In this document: in pieces, positions 7,856-16,620 of the stretch
How positions within the stretch are numbered: position 1 is the first letter of the stretch
How the letters are laid out: each line of letters begins with the position of its first letter
From: Rhizobiales bacterium 32-66-11
Lineage (GTDB): Bacteria > Pseudomonadota > Alphaproteobacteria > Rhizobiales > Xanthobacteraceae
Direction: 5' to 3'
NCBI GenBank assembly: GCA_002304505.1
Contig: NCEH01000038.1
Location: forward strand, 25,500 to 89,499
DNA length: 64,000 nt
Program-made: the position numbers and the translations under genes
The notes under the pieces: generated by a model
Databases searched by the model: none
Told to the model about the DNA's origin: nothing
What the model saw: only the letters and a program-made list of their open reading frames with translations

Positions 7856-8623
7856 ATGTCTGGTGCGTTCCTGGAGGTCTCCGGGCTGGTGAAGCATTAT
7901 GGCGGCGTGGCGGCCCTGGACGGGTGCAGCCTGTCGCTTCGCAAGGGCGAGGTCACCGGCCTGATCGGACCCAACGGCGCGGGCAAGACGACCTTGCTCA
8001 ATGCGCTCACCGGGCTCGCGAAGCCCGAGGCCGGCACGGTCAGCTTCATGGGCGCCGATGTCACCGGCCTGCCCGCCCATCGCATGGCGGCGCTCGGCGT
8101 CGTGCGCAGCTTCCAGATCGTGCGCGAGCTCTCCAGCCTCACCGTGTTTGAAAACCTGCTGCTCGCCCCGCCCCACCAGATCGGCGAGCGGCTTTTGGGC
8201 GCCGTGATCTCGCGCCGCAAATGGTGGGCGCAGGAGCATGTGAACGCCGCCAAGGCCCGCACCCTGCTGGAGCGTGTCGGCCTGTGGAAGCTGGCGGATC
8301 AATCCTCCGCCGCCCTTTCCGGCGGCCAGAAGAAGCTGCTGGAGGTCGCCCGCGCGCTGCTGCTGGAACCCCGCCTTCTCCTGCTGGACGAGCCCGGCGC
8401 CGGCGTGTCCCCGCCGCTGCGCGAGGAGATCATCCGCCTGGTGCGCGAACTGAAGGCGGAGGGCCTCTCGTTCGGCATCGTCGAGCACGACATGCACCTC
8501 GTCGGCGAAGTCTGCGACCACGTCCACGTTCTGGCCGAGGGGCGAACCTTGGTCTCCGGCTCCTTCGCCGAGGCCACGTCCGATCCCCGCGTGGTGGAAG
8601 CCTATCTGGGGCTCGCGGCATGA
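7856..8623 (+). CDS. livG: ABC transporter ATP-binding protein, LivG type
   Basis: Cytoplasmic ATPase subunit of a branched-chain-amino-acid-type (HAAT) importer, 255 residues. The Walker A motif GPNGAGKTT, the signature LSGGQKKLLEVARAL, the Walker B motif LLLDEPGAG and the C-terminal RVVEAYLG tail of LivG proteins are all present. AGGGGA precedes the ATG by 7 bases. The stop overlaps the next start in ATGA. It is the first gene of a tightly coupled unit of ATPase, ATPase, permease, permease, AhpD-like protein and binding protein. The true substrate is unknown; the family also carries urea, amides and aromatic acids. Confidence 0.93.
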   Translation: MSGAFLEVSGLVKHYGGVAALDGCSLSLRKGEVTGLIGPNGAGKTTLLNALTGLAKPEAGTVSFMGADVTGLPAHRMAALGVVRSFQIVRELSSLTVFENLLLAPPHQIGERLLGAVISRRKWWAQEHVNAAKARTLLERVGLWKLADQSSAALSGGQKKLLEVARALLLEPRLLLLDEPGAGVSPPLREEIIRLVRELKAEGLSFGIVEHDMHLVGEVCDHVHVLAEGRTLVSGSFAEATSDPRVVEAYLGLAA

Positions 8624-9357
8624 TCGAAAACCGCGAAACCGACGCCCTGCGGGTGCAGGGGCTGCGCGCCGGCTACGGGCGCGGCGGTGATATCGTGTGC
8701 GGCATCGATTTCGCGCAGCGGGCGGAATCCATCATCGCCGTGATCGGCCCCAACGGATCGGGAAAATCCAGCTTCATCAAGACCATCGCCGGCCTGTTGC
8801 CGGCCCGCGCAGGATCCATTTCGGTGACCGGAAGCGATGTCACCGCCCTCTCCCCGGCACGCCGCGTCTTCGCCGGCCTCGCCTATGTGCCCCAGGAGGC
8901 CAATGTCTTCCGCAGCCTCACCATCCGCGAGAATCTCAAGCTCGCCACGGAATTCCTGCGCGGCCGCCCCGGCATCGGGCGCGAGCAGGAGGAGCGGGTG
9001 CTGAGCCTGTTCCCCGAGATCGCCGCCCGGCCCCGCACGCTCGCCGGCAACCTCTCCGGCGGCCAGCGGCAGATGCTGGCCTTCGCCTGCGCCCTGCTCG
9101 CCAATCCGGAAGTGCTGCTGCTGGATGAACCCTCCGCCGGACTGTCGCCGAAGATCGTGAGCCAGACCATGGAGGCCATCACCCGCGTGCGCGAATCCGG
9201 CGTCACCATCCTATTGGTGGAGCAGAATGTCTCCGCCGCCCTGAAGATCGCCGACGAAGTGGTGGTGCTGGTGGCCGGGCGCCTCAGCCTGCGCGCGCCG
9301 GCGAAAGACGTGAAGCCACATGATCTTGCCAGCCTGTTCTTCGGAAAGGCGGCCTGA
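8620..9357 (+). CDS. livF: ABC transporter ATP-binding protein, LivF type
   Basis: Second ATPase subunit of the same importer, 245 residues. Walker A is GPNGSGKSS, the signature is LSGGQRQMLAFA, and Walker B is LLLDEPSAG followed by LVEQNVSAALKIAD, which is typical of LivF. The start is the ATG in the ATGA overlap with livG; a longer open frame upstream belongs to the shadow of livG. It is followed one base later by livH. Confidence 0.93.
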   Translation: MIENRETDALRVQGLRAGYGRGGDIVCGIDFAQRAESIIAVIGPNGSGKSSFIKTIAGLLPARAGSISVTGSDVTALSPARRVFAGLAYVPQEANVFRSLTIRENLKLATEFLRGRPGIGREQEERVLSLFPEIAARPRTLAGNLSGGQRQMLAFACALLANPEVLLLDEPSAGLSPKIVSQTMEAITRVRESGVTILLVEQNVSAALKIADEVVVLVAGRLSLRAPAKDVKPHDLASLFFGKAA

Positions 9358-9358
9358 C

Positions 9359-10219
9359 ATGGCACAGCTTTTCCTGAACGGCCTGGTGACGGGCCTGCTG
9401 CTCGCCCTGCCCGCCCTGGCGCTGACGCTGGTGTTCGGCATCCTGAAGTTCGCGAATTTCGCGGTGGGCGCCCTGCTCACCTTCGGGGCCTATGCCGGCT
9501 TCGTCGCCAATGTGCAATTCGGCTGGCCGCTGCCGCTCGCCGCAGCCTTTGCCGCTTTGTGCGTGGCGCTGGCCTCGATTATCGCGGATGCGCTCGTCTT
9601 CGAGCGGCTGCGCGAGCGCGGCTCCATCACTTTGCTGGTCGCCTCCATGGGTGTGTCGCTGGTGGTGGAGAACATCTGCCGCTTCTTCTTCGGCAATGCC
9701 GCCCGCAGCTTCGATGTGACGCTCGCCCGGCCGATCCGCTGGCAGGGCGTGCGCATCAACCATGAGCAGATCGTGACCGCGAGCGTGGTGATCGTCGCGC
9801 TGATCCTGGTGCACCTGCTGCTGACCGCCTCGCCGCTCGGCCGGGCCATGCGGGCGGTGGCGGACAATCCCTCGCTCGCCGCGGTGCGCGGGGTGGAGCG
9901 GCGCACCGTCGCCCGCATTGCCTGGGCGCTGACGGGCGCACTGCTCGGCATCGCCGGAGTGTTGGCCGGGCTCGATCGCGCCATTGATCCGCTGATGGGC
10001 TGGAACTATCAGATCCCGATCTTCGCCGCCGCCATCCTGGGTGGCCTCGGCAGCCCGCTCGGCGCGGTCGCCGGCGCGCTGATGATCGGCCTCGCCGAGG
10101 AAATGTCGGCGCTGATCCTGCCCACCAATTACCGGCAGGTGGTGAGCTTCTGCGTCATCCTGCTCCTGCTCCTGTTCCGCACCAACGGCCTGTTCGGTGC
10201 AAAGGCGGTGCGCAAATGA
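9359..10219 (+). CDS. livH: Branched-chain-amino-acid-type ABC transporter permease, LivH type
   Basis: Inner-membrane permease of 286 residues with about eight hydrophobic helices. Recognisable LivH segments are LVFGILKFANFAVGALLTFGAY at the N-terminus and the cytoplasmic loop GRAMRAVADN..LAAVRGV, plus AAAILGGLGSPLGAVAGA. The ATG at 9359 lies one base after the livF stop; an upstream in-frame start would overlap livF by 38 bp and adds residues unlike the family. It ends in an ATGA overlap with livM. Confidence 0.92.
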   Translation: MAQLFLNGLVTGLLLALPALALTLVFGILKFANFAVGALLTFGAYAGFVANVQFGWPLPLAAAFAALCVALASIIADALVFERLRERGSITLLVASMGVSLVVENICRFFFGNAARSFDVTLARPIRWQGVRINHEQIVTASVVIVALILVHLLLTASPLGRAMRAVADNPSLAAVRGVERRTVARIAWALTGALLGIAGVLAGLDRAIDPLMGWNYQIPIFAAAILGGLGSPLGAVAGALMIGLAEEMSALILPTNYRQVVSFCVILLLLLFRTNGLFGAKAVRK

Positions 10220-11136
10220 GCGCCTATCTCGTCACCCTCGTCATCCTGGTCAGCGTCGCGGCGCTGGTCGGGCTCGCCCTGAACCTGCAATGGGGCCTTG
10301 CGGGCCTGGTGAATTTCGGCGTCTCCGGCTTCGTGGCGCTCGGCGCCTATGGGGTGGCGATTACCGCGCCGCATATCGGCTGGCTGCCGGCGATGATCTT
10401 TTCCGCCCTGCTCTGCGCCGCCATCAGCATGGCTCTGGCCTTGCTCTCGATCCGGCTGGAGGAAAATTACCTCGCCATCGTCACGATCGGCTTCGGCGAG
10501 ATCGTGCGCATCCTGCTGCTGAACGAAGGCTGGCTCACCGGCGGCGCGCTCGGCATCGCCGATATCCCGCGCCCGTTCGCCGCCATCACGCCGCCGGGCG
10601 GAGGGGACGGGGTGATCCTCGCGTTCGCCATCGCGCTCGTCGCATTGGTGTTCGTGCTGCTGGAACTGCTGGTGCGCTCGCCCTTCGGCCGGGTGCTGCG
10701 GGCGGTGCGGGACGACGCCACGGTGGCGTCCGCCCTGGGCAAGCCGGTGCTGGCGCTGCGGGTGCGGGCATTTGCCGTGGGCGGCGCGGTGATGGGCCTC
10801 GCCGGCGCGCTGCACGCCTTCTACCTCACCTATATCGACCCGAGCCAGTTCACCCCCATCATCACCGCCTATGCCTTCATGGCGGTGATCGCCGGCGGCC
10901 GCGGCTCCAATCTCGGGCTGCTGCTTGGCGCCGGCTCGATCATGGCGCTGCTGGAAGCGACGCGCTTTCTCAAGGATCTCGTGCCGTCCATCGACGGCGC
11001 GCAATTGTCGGCGCTGCGGCTCGGCATGATCGGCATCGGCATCGTGCTGCTGCTGATCCTGCGCCCGCAGGGCCTCGTGGCGGAACCGCGCCGGCGCGCG
11101 ACCGAATTCTTTCCCAATGCGAAGGGAGAAGGCTGA
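10216..11136 (+). CDS. livM: Branched-chain-amino-acid-type ABC transporter permease, LivM type
   Basis: Second permease, 306 residues, with multiple membrane helices. Typical LivM features are LNLQWGLAGLVNFGVSGF near the N-terminus, the loop SPFGRVLRAVRDDATVASALGK, and the C-terminal RPQGLV. It overlaps livH by four bases and its stop overlaps the start of the AhpD-like gene (TGATG), so translation of the whole group is coupled. Confidence 0.92.
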   Translation: MSAYLVTLVILVSVAALVGLALNLQWGLAGLVNFGVSGFVALGAYGVAITAPHIGWLPAMIFSALLCAAISMALALLSIRLEENYLAIVTIGFGEIVRILLLNEGWLTGGALGIADIPRPFAAITPPGGGDGVILAFAIALVALVFVLLELLVRSPFGRVLRAVRDDATVASALGKPVLALRVRAFAVGGAVMGLAGALHAFYLTYIDPSQFTPIITAYAFMAVIAGGRGSNLGLLLGAGSIMALLEATRFLKDLVPSIDGAQLSALRLGMIGIGIVLLLILRPQGLVAEPRRRATEFFPNAKGEG

Positions 11137-11720
11137 TGCCTCGCGTAACCCCGCTGCCCCCCACGGCCCTGCCGCCCGAAATCGCGCAGGTGTACGAGCA
11201 ATTCGCTGGCGGCTATGCCGATTTCGCCGATCAGGCGGCGGTGCTCGCCCACGTGCCGCCGGCGCTCGATCACATCTACCGCATGCTCATGGAGCTGCGC
11301 ACCCGCGAGGGCGTGCCGTGGCGCTATATCGAGCTGGCGGTGGTGGTGGTCTCCAAGCTGAATGCCTGCCCCTATTGCGTCTCGCATCACGCCCCGCTGC
11401 TCGCTGTGGAGGGCATTCCCGCCGATGCAATCGAGGGGCTTCCCGATTCCGAGCATGAGGCCTTCGACGAGGTCGATCGCCTGGTCATCGACTATGCGCG
11501 GCTGGTGACGCAACGCGCCTGGGGCATCCGCTCCGGCGTCTTCACCCAATTGCGCGCGCATTTTTCCGAAGCGCAGGTCGTCGAGCTGACGTTCCGCATC
11601 GCGCTCTGCGGCTTCTTCAACCGGTTCAACGACGCGTTGCAGATCGACGATGGCGTGGCCGAGGCCGCGCTTCACCTTCACCCAAAAGAAGAACCAGCCA
11701 CCTCAGGAGAACAGCCATGA
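11136..11720 (+). CDS. Carboxymuconolactone decarboxylase / AhpD-like protein
   Basis: Soluble protein of 194 residues with the AhpD-fold signature CPYCVSHH: Cys78, Cys81 and His84/His85. Members of this fold act as thiol-based peroxidases or as decarboxylases, and the CxxC pair favours a redox role. It sits between the two permease genes and the binding-protein gene, overlapping both. This is an odd insertion in a transporter operon and suggests that the imported compound is processed by, or generates, something this protein handles. Its precise function is not known. Confidence 0.85.
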   Translation: MPRVTPLPPTALPPEIAQVYEQFAGGYADFADQAAVLAHVPPALDHIYRMLMELRTREGVPWRYIELAVVVVSKLNACPYCVSHHAPLLAVEGIPADAIEGLPDSEHEAFDEVDRLVIDYARLVTQRAWGIRSGVFTQLRAHFSEAQVVELTFRIALCGFFNRFNDALQIDDGVAEAALHLHPKEEPATSGEQP

Positions 11721-12940
11721 GCCAGTCGCCGCGTCTTACCCGCCGCCAGGTCGTTGCCGGCCTCGGCGCCCTTCCTTTCGCCGGCGCGATCCGGCCCGCC
11801 TTCGCCCAGGCCGCCGAAGTTCCGCTCGGCATGGTGCTGCCGTTCTCGGGCGCCACCGGCCCCTATGGGCCGGACATGAAGAAAGCGGCCGAACTGGTCC
11901 TCGGGCAGGTCAATGAGGCCGGCGGCATCCTCAGCGGGCGCAAGCTCAAGCTGTTCATCGAGGATTCCGAGACCAATCCCACCGTCGGCGTCACCGCCAC
12001 CAAGAAGCTGCTGGAAGTCAACAAAGTGGAACTGGTGGGCGGGTTCTGGGGCAGCCCGATCGCGCTTGCCGCCAAGCCCATCATCCTGGCCGCCAACAAG
12101 GTTCAGATGGTCTCCTGCTCGGCCAATGCGGTGACCGACGGCGACACCAAGGGCCTCGTGTGGCGCTTCCAGGCCAAGAGCACGTCGTGGGGCCCGGCCG
12201 GCGCCAAGGTGATGAATTCGATCGGCGCCAAGAAAGTGGTGGTGCTGGCGCAGCAGAATCCGTTCGTAGTGGCGATGATCGAGCCCTTCAAGGCGGAGAT
12301 GGCCAAGCTCGGCGGCACGGTGCTGGACGTGGTGATGTACAATCCCGACCAGCCCTCCTATCGCGCCGAAGTGGAAAAGGCGTTCGGCGGCGATCCTGAC
12401 GGCGTGTTCTGCCTCTCCCTGCTGACCGATTTCACCTCGATCGCGAAGGAAGTCTATCGCGGCGGCTTCAAGTCCAAGATCGTGGCGCTGTCCATCGGCG
12501 CCGATGCGGAAGGCAAGTTCCTCCAGGCCGTCGGCCCGGAAGTGGCCGAGGGGATTTATCATCTCCAGCCCGCCCCGCCGCTCGATACCCCGTCCTACAA
12601 GAAGTTCGTGAAGGAGATGGGCGCCCCAGCCGGCACCGTGTTCCTGTTCGCTGGCAATGCCCACGACCAGATCTGCGTCACCGCGCTCGCCATGGAACAT
12701 GCGAAATCCTCCGATGCGCTGGTGTGGGCCAAGTCCATCCCCGAGGTCTGCAACCCGCCCGGCGAGGAAGTGGACGATGTGGTCAAGGGGCTGGAGCTGA
12801 TCCGCGCCGGCAAGAAGATCAAGTTCGTCGGCGCCGGGGCGAGCTGCGATTTCGACGCCCGGGGCGATCAGATCAACCGCTCGTTCCTGGTTCAGGTCGT
12901 CAAGGGCGGCAAGAACACCGTCGTCGGCGTGATCTCCTGA
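11717..12940 (+). CDS. ABC transporter substrate-binding protein, LivK/HAAT family
   Basis: Periplasmic binding protein of 407 residues. The N-terminus has a twin-arginine-like export signal (TRRQVVAGLGALPFAGAI, cleavage likely after AFAQA near residue 32). The mature part is a type 1 periplasmic-binding fold starting VPLGMVLPFSGATGPYG. It overlaps the AhpD-like gene by four bases. A strong hairpin lies just after its stop. The ligand cannot be read; the following flavin monooxygenase suggests a compound that is oxygenated after uptake. Confidence 0.92.
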   Translation: MSQSPRLTRRQVVAGLGALPFAGAIRPAFAQAAEVPLGMVLPFSGATGPYGPDMKKAAELVLGQVNEAGGILSGRKLKLFIEDSETNPTVGVTATKKLLEVNKVELVGGFWGSPIALAAKPIILAANKVQMVSCSANAVTDGDTKGLVWRFQAKSTSWGPAGAKVMNSIGAKKVVVLAQQNPFVVAMIEPFKAEMAKLGGTVLDVVMYNPDQPSYRAEVEKAFGGDPDGVFCLSLLTDFTSIAKEVYRGGFKSKIVALSIGADAEGKFLQAVGPEVAEGIYHLQPAPPLDTPSYKKFVKEMGAPAGTVFLFAGNAHDQICVTALAMEHAKSSDALVWAKSIPEVCNPPGEEVDDVVKGLELIRAGKKIKFVGAGASCDFDARGDQINRSFLVQVVKGGKNTVVGVIS

Positions 12941-12974
12941 TCCGCTAGCATTTTTTCAAGCCCGAACACCAGCA

Positions 12975-12997
12975 GCGCGCGGAGAGCCTCCGCGCGC
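12975..12997 (+). other. Intercistronic stem-loop after the binding-protein gene
   Basis: GCGCGCGGAG and CTCCGCGCGC form a perfect 10-bp stem with the loop AGC, 34 bases after the stop at 12940. No run of T follows, so it is not a standard terminator. Hairpins in this place often protect the upstream binding-protein mRNA and lower expression of downstream genes. Confidence 0.5.
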
Positions 12998-13037
12998 AAT
13001 GAGAACGCGCGCCTTCAAGGCCGCTCGGAGACGCATC

Positions 13038-14354
13038 ATGACACACCCCAAGCCCATGCATCTGTGCGGCTTCCTCATCGCCGGCCCGGTGGTGCACAGC
13101 CACGCCATCTGGCGCAATCCGGCGCACGAGACCGCCTTCCTCAGCCTCGAGCATTATGCCCATATCGCCCGCACCCTGGAGCGCGGGAAGTTCGACTTCC
13201 TGTTCTTCGCCGACCGCCTCGCCGTCGCCGATCGCTATGGCGAGAGCCTGGAAACCGGAATCCGGCTCGGCGACCAGGATGCGACCCGCATGGATCCGCT
13301 GCCGGTGCTCGGCGCCATGGCGGCTGTGACGCACCATATCGGCCTCGGCGCCACGCGTTCCACCACCTATGACGCGCCCTATAACATCGCCCGCGAATTC
13401 GCGACGCTGGATCACCTCTCCGGCGGGCGGGTGGCCTGGAACGTCGTCACCTCCATGAACGATGGCGAAGCGCTGAACTTCGGCTCGGTGCCGCACCTCG
13501 GCCATGACGAGCGCTACGACCGCGCGGACGAATTCATGGAGGTCGCCTTCAAGCTCTGGGACAGCTGGGAAGAAGGCGCGCTGGTGCTCGACCGCGCCAA
13601 CGGCATTTATGCCGACCCCGACAAGGTCCATTACGTGAACCATCAGGGGAAATGGTTCCAGTCGCGCGGACCGCTGAACATTCCCCGCAGCCCGCAGGGC
13701 CGGCCGGTGATCATCCAGGCCGGCTCGTCGGGCCGGGGGAAGGCATTTGCGGCGCGCTGGTCGGAGGTGATTTTTGCCCTCCAACCGAACCGGGAGCGCA
13801 TGGGCGTGTTCACGCGCGATGTGCGCGCCGCGCTGGAGGCGGCCGGACGCGCGGCGGACGCCAGCAAGGTGCTGATGGCAGTGATGCCCTTCATCGGCCG
13901 CACCCGGGCCGAGGCAGAGGAAAAGCGCGACCTGCACGATTCCCTGGTCGATCCGCGCGTCGGCCTCTCCACGCTCGCCGCCCATGCCAACGCGGATTTC
14001 TCCAGCCTGCCGCTGGATGCGCGGGTGGACGAGATCGCGGTCTCCGGCAGCCAGGGCAATTTCGCCGCGCTGCGTAGCATCGCCCCCGACGGGTCCATGA
14101 CCATCGCCGAGGCGGGGCGCGTCTATGGACGCGGCGTCATGTGCCCGCGCATCGTCGGCACGGCGCAGGATGTGGCGGACGAGCTGGCGAGCATCGTCGA
14201 TGCCGGGCTTGCCGACGGCTTCGTGATTTCGCCCGCCTTCCTACCGGATACGTTCGATGATTTCGTCGACGAAGTCGTCCCGCTCTTGCAGGCCCGCGGC
14301 GCCCTGCGGCGCGACTATCCCGGCGGCACCCTGCGCGACATGCTGGGCGCGTAG
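13038..14354 (+). CDS. LLM class flavin-dependent monooxygenase (NtaA/SnaA/DszA family)
   Basis: FMNH2-dependent oxygenase of 438 residues with the (beta/alpha)8 luciferase-like fold. The family motifs are LGATRSTTYDAPYNIAREF.., LSGGRVAWNVVTSMND near residue 130, and SPQGRPVIIQAGSSGRG near 220. ATG 13038 has GGAG 7 bases upstream; an earlier in-frame ATG at 12999 lies inside the hairpin region and is less likely. Enzymes of this group oxidise sulfones, sulfonates, aminopolycarboxylates or cyclic ethers with reduced flavin from a partner reductase. A flavin reductase occurs 7 kb downstream. It resembles the broken monooxygenase at 20391-21637 over its middle part. Confidence 0.88.
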   Translation: MTHPKPMHLCGFLIAGPVVHSHAIWRNPAHETAFLSLEHYAHIARTLERGKFDFLFFADRLAVADRYGESLETGIRLGDQDATRMDPLPVLGAMAAVTHHIGLGATRSTTYDAPYNIAREFATLDHLSGGRVAWNVVTSMNDGEALNFGSVPHLGHDERYDRADEFMEVAFKLWDSWEEGALVLDRANGIYADPDKVHYVNHQGKWFQSRGPLNIPRSPQGRPVIIQAGSSGRGKAFAARWSEVIFALQPNRERMGVFTRDVRAALEAAGRAADASKVLMAVMPFIGRTRAEAEEKRDLHDSLVDPRVGLSTLAAHANADFSSLPLDARVDEIAVSGSQGNFAALRSIAPDGSMTIAEAGRVYGRGVMCPRIVGTAQDVADELASIVDAGLADGFVISPAFLPDTFDDFVDEVVPLLQARGALRRDYPGGTLRDMLGA

Positions 14355-14370
14355 GGCGCCCGGCGCGCGG

Positions 14371-15253
14371 CTACACCCAGTCCGGCGGCAGGTCGGGGCG
14401 GAAGGAGAGCGGATGCGGGGCATCGCGATAAGTGACGCCCGGCAGGATGCACAGCATCTCGAACAGCAGGTTCGCCCCGATCAGTGCCGTGTTGCCCGTG
14501 GTGTCGTACGGCGGCGACACCTCCACCAGGTCGAACCCCACGATGTCGAGCCCGTGCAGGCCCCGGATGAGTTCCAGCGCCTGGGGCAAGGTGAGGCCGG
14601 CCGGCTCGATGGTTCCCGTGCCCGGCGCGATCGAGGGGTCGAGGCTGTCGATATCGAACGAGATATAGGTGGGCCGGCCCATGAAGCGGGTGCGGATCTC
14701 GCGCGCCAGATCGGCGAGCGAGCGGTGCCAGCAGCGTTCCGCCGGCACCACCCACACGCCAAGACCGCGCTGCCAGTCGAAATCGTCAGCCGCATAGCCC
14801 GAGCCGCGCAGCCCCACCTGGACCATGAAGCGCGGATCGACCAGCCCTTCCTCCAGCGCCCGCCCCATGGTGGTGCCGTGGGCGATGCGCTCGCCGAACA
14901 TGGTGTCGTTCACATCCGCATGGGCATCCACATGCGATGAGATCCACCGAGCGTTCCAGGCTGTAGGGGTTGGTGGCGACGTCGCCGAGATCCGCGATCG
15001 CGAGGCTGTCGAACGGCGCGGCGCGCGTGGCCACGTTGTACGGGCGCACGAACACGGATTCGGTGCGGATCTGGCGCGGCCCGAAGCGGGTGCCGGCGCG
15101 GTTCGAGGTGCCCACGTCCAGCGGCACGCCGATGAAGCCGGCATCGAGCTGCGCGGGATCGGCGATGTGCGGCAGGCGCATCATGGTGGCGATGCCGCCG
15201 AAGCGCGGCATGTCGTTTCCGCTCAGCGGAAGGTGACGGGGGCGGTCGGTCAT
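14371..15253 (-). pseudogene. Guanidinobutyrase/agmatinase family ureohydrolase, internally deleted
   Basis: The N-terminal ~105 residues (15253 to about 14945) match guanidinobutyrase GbuA-type proteins, with GNDMPRFGGIATMMRLPH and TSNRAGTRFGPR. The C-terminal ~190 residues (about 14940 to 14371) continue in another frame with the metal-binding HVDAHADVND and the SFDIDSLDPS motif. The segment expected between them, about 40 residues including the GGDHS metal motif, is missing, and the frame changes at the same point. Metal-dependent guanidino hydrolysis (releasing urea) should therefore be lost. A real deletion or an assembly error could explain this. Confidence 0.8.
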
Positions 15254-15379
15254 GGGGAATCCGTAAGCAAGACGAGCCTCAGCCTAGGATGCCGCGTGCA
15301 GCGCACCAAGAGCCCATGGGCGCGCCGGACCCGCGCGCGCGATTCCGGCGATGCTTTTTTTGGCGCGAAGCGCCGCGTA

Positions 15380-16018
15380 TCATTTCATCCAGCCGGGAAA
15401 TATCGCGCCCAGCCCGCCCGCGATCATTTCCATGGCGATGGCGGCGAGGATTATGCCCATCAAGCGCTTGGAGATGGAGAGCGCGGTCGGCGTGAGCCGC
15501 GCGCCGAGCCACGGCGTGAGCGCCATCGCGCCGGCGAAGAAGATCAGATAGCCGATCAGGCCGATATAGAAGGCGGCAATATCGCTCGGCCCATGCGCGG
15601 ACTGGGCGAAGATGATGATCGTCGCCATGGCCCCCGGCCCGAGCGCAATCGGCAGGCCGAGCGGATAGACGCCGGCATTTTCAACCGACTTGAACTGCTC
15701 CTGTTCCGCAGCGGCCCCATGATGCGAGGGATGATCGTCGCCGCTGAGCATCGAGAGCGCGATCAACAGCACGATCAACCCGCCGGCCAGGCGGAAGTGC
15801 GCGACGTTGATGCCGAACACCGTCAGCAGAGCATGCCCGGCGAGCGCGCAGACCAGCGCGCCGATGCTCACGGTCGCGATCATGGCGATCAAGGTGCTGC
15901 GCCGCGTGGCGGGCGTGGCATCGGCCGTCAGCGCCAGGAAAATCGGCGCGATGCTGAGCGGACCCATGATGGCGAACAGGGCCGCGAACAGTTTTGCGGA
16001 CAATGAGAAGTCGATCAT
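15380..16018 (-). CDS. MarC family integral membrane protein
   Basis: Membrane protein of 212 residues with six hydrophobic helices. The family features are FAIMGPLSIAPIFLALT in the first helix and GLPIALGPGAMATIIIFA in the central reentrant-like segment. The ATG at 16018 has an AGGGG about 8 bases upstream; longer frames start in sequence without coding character. MarC proteins were once linked to antibiotic resistance, a claim later withdrawn, and their substrate is unknown. A short linker with several histidines (DDHPSHHG) follows the third helix. Confidence 0.9.
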   Translation of the reverse strand: MIDFSLSAKLFAALFAIMGPLSIAPIFLALTADATPATRRSTLIAMIATVSIGALVCALAGHALLTVFGINVAHFRLAGGLIVLLIALSMLSGDDHPSHHGAAAEQEQFKSVENAGVYPLGLPIALGPGAMATIIIFAQSAHGPSDIAAFYIGLIGYLIFFAGAMALTPWLGARLTPTALSISKRLMGIILAAIAMEMIAGGLGAIFPGWMK

Positions 16019-16620
16019 TCCAGCACCCCTTTTCCCATCCCACCTAACGGAAAGGGTGTGCCCCATTTTCTTGCTTTCCGATACCTTTCCCGAAGGCCAC
16101 CTCCGGCGCCGCGCCGTTTGCGAGGGGCCGTCTCCGAAAAACGTCACGCGCCTCGCACACGGCGCGGCCCGTGGGCTTCGTCAAGCGGAACGACTGCGGC
16201 GCAAGGTATTTTGCGATCCGCGCGCATGCCTCTCGCCGTGCATGCCCGCGTCGCGCCAAGGGCTGGTGATCCCATCATCCGCTCTGCCAGCAGATCGGTT
16301 CGCCGGCACGAACCTTGCTCTTCCAGATGCGAGACGCCCGATGCCGCGCGCAGTCATCCCGACTGCCCACCAGATGCGCTTGACTCGCCTGCGACATCAT
16401 GTTCCAAATTAGTTGACCACTTCGCTAGTCGACTAGCACGCTACGCACTCAGGGAAATCGCAGGCATTTAAGCGGGTTACGCCCGCTGTCATGGGACAGC
16501 CATTGCCGCAAAACGGCACACAGGCCGGCGTGACGGTGCCAGAGCTGGAGGAAGCGGCGGCGGCCGGTGTCAGGCGCGGGGACCGCGCTCGATCGGGCGA
16601 GAACAAGAAGCGAGTAGAAA
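16019..16620. other. 602-bp intergenic region between marC and gntR
   Basis: No convincing gene: the open frames here lack ribosome binding sites and family similarity. It holds a perfect 14-bp palindrome at 16424-16437, probably an operator. The remainder is unremarkable GC-rich sequence. Confidence 0.6.
16424..16437. promoter_or_regulatory. 14-bp perfect palindrome, possible GntR operator
   Basis: GCTAGTCGACTAGC is its own reverse complement. It lies 184 bp upstream of the gntR start. GntR regulators of the FCD subgroup bind short palindromes with GT and AC halves, which this site fits (TAGT-CG-ACTA). Confidence 0.45.

Noticed and set aside
15353..15374. T run beside the GGCGC-GAA-GCGCC hairpin, looking like a terminator for marC
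   Set aside because: On the minus strand the hairpin would be followed by A, not T, and on the plus strand the T run precedes the stem. It does not work as a terminator in either direction.
16044..16471. Several overlapping open frames upstream of gntR on both strands
   Set aside because: None has a ribosome binding site or family similarity, and their composition follows the GC frame bias.
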